Origin: Pseudomonadota bacterium
GTDB lineage: Bacteria; Pseudomonadota; Gammaproteobacteria; Steroidobacterales; Steroidobacteraceae
Reading direction: 5' to 3'
Assembly: GCA_947454665.1 (NCBI GenBank)
Contig: CANGMU010000060.1
Coordinates: forward strand, 1 to 10,680
DNA: 10,680 nucleotides
The position numbers and the translations under genes are program-made. This document shows, piece after piece, positions 8,081 to 10,680 of the stretch. The number at the start of each line of letters is the position of its first letter. The first letter of the stretch is position 1. The notes below the pieces were generated by a model, which was not told the origin of the DNA, made no database searches, and was given only the letters and a program-made list of their open reading frames with translations.

Positions 8081-9220
8081 ATGACAGTCATCAACAGCAT
8101 TGCCGACCTGCGCGCGATCGCGAAGCGTCGCGTTCCCAAGGCGATCTTCGAATACGTCGACCATGGTTCCTATGACGAGTTGACCTTCGGTCGTAACCGT
8201 TCCGATTTCGAGGCGCTGCGCTTCCGCCAGAAGGTACTGGTGGACGTGCGCGCGCAGTCGATGCAGCGCGAGATCCTCGGCGTCACCGCGAACATGCCGG
8301 CCGTCATCGCACCGACGGGCCTCACGGGCCTCGTGCACCGGGATGGCGAGATCCTCGCCGCTCAGGCTGCGGAGGCCTTCGGCATCCCATTCTGTCTCAG
8401 CACGGTGTCGGTCTGCTCGATCGAGGACGTTCGCGAGGCCACGACGGCGCCGTTCTGGTTCCAGCTCTACGTGATGAAGGACCGTGGCTATACCGCGGCG
8501 CTGATGGATCGCGCCGAAGCGGCTGGCTGCCCGGTGCTCGTGCTGACGGTCGACATCCCCGTGTCGGGCCTGCGTCGCCGCGATGCGAAGAATGGCCTCG
8601 CCGTGCCGCCGCGCCTCACGCTGCGCAACACGCTCGACATCATGACGAAGCCGGCCTGGGCCTACGGCGTGCTGATGGGCAAGCGCAAGACATTCGGGAA
8701 CCTCGCGGCGGCCGTGCCCCACACGGGCGGCATGGCGACGCTGTCGCAGTGGATCGCGAGCCAGTTCGATGCCTCCGTCACCTGGAAGGACCTCGAGCAG
8801 ATCCGTGCCCGCTGGAAGGGCAAGCTCGTCGTGAAGGGCATCCTCGATGCCGACGATGCGCGCCAGGCCGTGGCGCTGGGCGCCGATGCAGTGGTCGTCA
8901 GCAACCATGGCGGTCGCCAGCTCGATGGCGCTCCCTCATCCATCGCGGCGCTGCCGCGTGTCGTCGAAGCCGTCGCGGGTCGCGGCGAAGTGATGCTGGA
9001 TGGTGGCATCCGCTCGGGCCAGGACATCCTGAAGTCGGTCGCGCTGGGCGCCAACGCGGTAATGACCGGCCGCGCCTTCCTCTATGGATTGGGTGCCCGT
9101 GGTCGCGAGGGCGTGAAGATGGCGTTGGACATCATGAGCGGCGAACTCAAGGTGAGCCTGGCGCTCACCGGCTGCAACGACGTGCGCGACGCGTCGCCGG
9201 ACATCCTCTACCGCGATTGA
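8081..9220 (+). CDS. lldD: FMN-dependent L-2-hydroxyacid dehydrogenase (L-lactate dehydrogenase / glycolate oxidase family)
   Basis: Enzymes of this flavin TIM-barrel family oxidise L-2-hydroxyacids such as L-lactate, glycolate or mandelate to 2-oxoacids, passing electrons to quinone, cytochrome or oxygen. The 379-aa protein has Tyr25 (FEYVDHGS), the FMN region APTGLTGL (78-85), FWFQLY with Tyr130, TVD with Asp158, and Lys252 (VVKGI). The active-site block SNHGGRQLDGAPSS at 274-287 carries base His276 and Arg279. The phosphate-binding LDGGIRSGQD (306-315) and GRAFLYGLGA are intact. It resembles LldD-type bacterial dehydrogenases, with no secretion signal or cytochrome domain. Exact substrate is unassigned, so lldD is a family label. 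ATG 8081 is 18 nt after mmsA with only a weak ribosome binding site (GGAC, 8071-8074). It is the last gene of the operon and may supply or drain the same hydroxyacid pool. Confidence 0.88.
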   Translation: MTVINSIADLRAIAKRRVPKAIFEYVDHGSYDELTFGRNRSDFEALRFRQKVLVDVRAQSMQREILGVTANMPAVIAPTGLTGLVHRDGEILAAQAAEAFGIPFCLSTVSVCSIEDVREATTAPFWFQLYVMKDRGYTAALMDRAEAAGCPVLVLTVDIPVSGLRRRDAKNGLAVPPRLTLRNTLDIMTKPAWAYGVLMGKRKTFGNLAAAVPHTGGMATLSQWIASQFDASVTWKDLEQIRARWKGKLVVKGILDADDARQAVALGADAVVVSNHGGRQLDGAPSSIAALPRVVEAVAGRGEVMLDGGIRSGQDILKSVALGANAVMTGRAFLYGLGARGREGVKMALDIMSGELKVSLALTGCNDVRDASPDILYRD

Positions 9221-9236
9221 TGTCGCGTGAGGCGGC

Positions 9237-9252
9237 GCGCGCTCATGCGCGC
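9237..9252 (+). other. GC hairpin after the lldD gene
   Basis: GCGCGC (9237-9242) pairs with GCGCGC (9247-9252) around a TCAT loop, 16 nt after the lldD stop. TTCACTTG follows rather than a T-run, so it is at best a weak intrinsic terminator or an mRNA 3'-end stabiliser. Alternating GC also arises by chance in this GC-rich DNA. Confidence 0.3.
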
Positions 9253-9280
9253 TTCACTTGCCATGCCTCCGGGGTACGCT
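9253..9280 (+). promoter_or_regulatory. Candidate promoter for the P-type ATPase gene
   Basis: TTCACT (9253-9258, 4 of 6 to TTGACA), a 16-nt spacer, and TACGCT (9275-9280) as -10 box. Initiation about 7 nt later would leave a leader of only about 6 nt before ATG 9293, which has no Shine-Dalgarno sequence. The TACGCT box and its 12-nt distance to the ATG mirror the arrangement before the SDR gene (11 nt). Confidence 0.4.
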
Positions 9281-9292
9281 CACCATCCTTGA

Positions 9293-10680
9293 ATGACAGC
9301 CACGCTGCAGATGAATGCCGGTCTATCCGCAACGGAGGCCTCGGCACGACTGCTGCGTGATGGCCACAACGACCTGCCTCAGGACGCGCCCCGCTCGCTG
9401 CTGCAGTTGCTGCGCGAGGTGTTGTCCGAACCCATGTTCGCCTTGCTGCTTGCGGCAGCCATCGTCTATCTCGTGATCGGCGATCCGGTGGATGCCGCGG
9501 TGCTCGGGGCCTTCGCGACGGTGTCCGTGTCCATCACCGTGATCCAGCAGGGGCGCAGCCAGCGCGTGTTGGATGCCTTGCGCGATCTGTCGAGCCCGCG
9601 GGCACTCGTGGTCCGTGATGGCGTGGTGCAACGCATTCCCGGCCGCGAGGTGGTGGTCGGTGACCTGCTCGTGCTCGCCGAAGGCGACCGCATAGCCGCC
9701 GATGGCGTGCTGCTCGAATCCAGCGGATTGGAGTGCGATGAATCCTTGCTGACAGGCGAATCGTTGCCGGTTGCGAAATTGCGTGACCCGGATGCGGGGC
9801 CGGCGGCGCGCGTCTATTCAGGCAGCCTTGTTGTGCGGGGGCACGGCCATGTGATCGTCACCGCGACCGGTGCGCGCAGCGAGATCGGGCGCATTGGTGC
9901 TGCGCTGCGTGCAACGCCCCTCGGTGTGCCGCGCCTTCAGGCCCAGGTCGGGCGGCTCGTGCGACGCCTTGGCATCGCCGCTGCCGCTGTGAGCCTGGGT
10001 GTGGTGCTGCTGTCTGGCCTGTTGCATGGCGAATGGCTTCAGGGGCTGCTGGGTGGCATTGCCGTTGGCATGTCGATGCTGCCGGAAGAATTCCCGCTGG
10101 TGCTGACGGTGTTCATGGTGATGGGCGCCTGGCGCCTGTCCACGTCGCGTGTGCTGGCGCGTCGCGCCTCGGCCATCGAGACGCTGGGTGCCGCGACCGT
10201 TCTGTGCACGGACAAGACGGGCACGCTCACCGTGAACCGCATCCGCGTACAGGCACTGGAGCAGGGCGCGGCGCGCTGGTCTCCGGTGGAAGATGTGGCG
10301 GTGCTCGCTGCGCAGCCTGGCCTGCTGGGCCTGCTGCATACCGCGCAACGTGCGAGCGACAAGGCGGCTTACGATCCGATCGATGCCGCGCTGCTGACTG
10401 AAACCTTGCCGCATCAGTTCGAATCCCTGCAGCCGGTCCAGGACTATCCTTTGCAGCCCGGTCGCCCGATGCTCGGTCGCGCCTGGCGCCGGCAAGACGG
10501 TCTGGTGTACGTGGCCGTGAAAGGCGCGCCGGAAGCCGTGTTGTCCGCCTGTGGCCTTTCTGTCGTCGACCGCGAGACTGCGCTCGCCCGTGTTGCCGCC
10601 CTGGCTTCGGGTGGTGCGCGCGTGCTGGCGGTTGCGTCTGGGCATGTCGTTGGCAACGAGCCGCCTGCACAGCTGGAAGA
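9293..10680 (+). CDS. Cation-transporting P-type ATPase, 3' truncated by the window edge
   Basis: The inner-membrane pump uses ATP through an aspartyl-phosphate intermediate to move a cation. The frame stays open to the window end, giving 462 complete codons, roughly half to two thirds of a typical pump. The amino end is P2-like (GLSATEASARLLRDGHNDLP). Membrane helices M1-M2 lie at about 47-63 and 67-85. The actuator domain has TGES at 154-157. M3-M4 lie at about 224-245 and 250-278, with PEEFP at 264-268 where Ca2+ pumps have PEGLP. The phosphorylation site CTDKTGT has Asp307, and the nucleotide domain carries KGAPE (410-414). There is no amino-terminal heavy-metal domain or CPC motif, arguing against a copper or zinc (P1B) pump. 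The ion cannot be assigned; the M5-M6 ligands are outside the window. ATG 9293 is chosen from the near-leaderless promoter; ATG 9311 is an alternative. Confidence 0.9.
   Translation, partial: MTATLQMNAGLSATEASARLLRDGHNDLPQDAPRSLLQLLREVLSEPMFALLLAAAIVYLVIGDPVDAAVLGAFATVSVSITVIQQGRSQRVLDALRDLSSPRALVVRDGVVQRIPGREVVVGDLLVLAEGDRIAADGVLLESSGLECDESLLTGESLPVAKLRDPDAGPAARVYSGSLVVRGHGHVIVTATGARSEIGRIGAALRATPLGVPRLQAQVGRLVRRLGIAAAAVSLGVVLLSGLLHGEWLQGLLGGIAVGMSMLPEEFPLVLTVFMVMGAWRLSTSRVLARRASAIETLGAATVLCTDKTGTLTVNRIRVQALEQGAARWSPVEDVAVLAAQPGLLGLLHTAQRASDKAAYDPIDAALLTETLPHQFESLQPVQDYPLQPGRPMLGRAWRRQDGLVYVAVKGAPEAVLSACGLSVVDRETALARVAALASGGARVLAVASGHVVGNEPPAQLE

Noticed and set aside
6800..8908. A 702-codon open frame on the minus strand, antisense to mmsA and lldD
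   Set aside because: It is antisense to two well-conserved genes, its translation is rich in His, Arg and Ala without any recognisable domain, and it crosses a gene boundary. Long antisense frames are expected in GC-rich DNA.
9818..10645. A 275-codon open frame on the minus strand near the window end
   Set aside because: The plus strand here encodes the ATPase core with DKTGT and KGAPE motifs in one unbroken frame; the antisense translation is Arg/Gln/His-rich and unrecognisable.

Overview
The window is a GC-rich, gene-dense stretch of bacterial chromosome carrying eight protein-coding genes, two of them cut by the window edges. Every recognisable protein is of proteobacterial type. The FolD dinucleotide-site motif reads GASNIVG, as in E. 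coli FolD. Together with the long-form AhcY (466 aa) and possible leaderless promoters with TACGCT -10 boxes, this suggests a gammaproteobacterium near Xanthomonadales, Nevskiales or Steroidobacterales. That placement is inference. No tRNA, rRNA, CRISPR, insertion sequence, phage gene or foreign-looking island is visible. No gene-free stretch exceeds about 105 bases.

Region 1 (1-4587, + strand) is a methyl-cycle cluster: metK (lacking only its first few codons), ahcY, folD and a 338-aa MetE/UROD-like TIM-barrel protein. MetK makes S-adenosylmethionine. AhcY removes the S-adenosylhomocysteine left by methyltransferases and yields homocysteine. FolD interconverts the folate one-carbon units that feed homocysteine remethylation. 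The fourth gene begins 4 nt after folD and resembles the catalytic half of cobalamin-independent methionine synthase, but one zinc ligand appears to be replaced. Between ahcY and folD lie two consecutive hairpins sharing an 11-base core. The second has a T-run and looks like an intrinsic terminator placed just before the folD ribosome binding site.

Region 2 (4594-5718 or 5730, - strand) holds one gene, a MoeB/ThiF-type adenylyltransferase fused to a C-terminal rhodanese domain. It converges on the MetE-like gene with only 6 nt between stop codons and diverges from the next gene.

Region 3 (5810-9220, + strand) is a compact three-gene oxidative operon: a short SDR dehydrogenase, a CoA-acylating methylmalonate/malonate-semialdehyde dehydrogenase (mmsA type) and an FMN-dependent L-2-hydroxyacid dehydrogenase (lldD type). 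It probably serves catabolism of a small hydroxy acid; the substrate cannot be read from sequence.

Region 4 (9293 to the end, + strand) is the first 462 residues of a P2-like cation-transporting P-type ATPase that runs out of the window.

I found no convincing wholly new system. The items most worth a second look are the ahcY-folD hairpin region, the MetE-like protein with an altered zinc site in a methyl-cycle cluster, the short SDR and its operon, and the paired TACGCT promoters.
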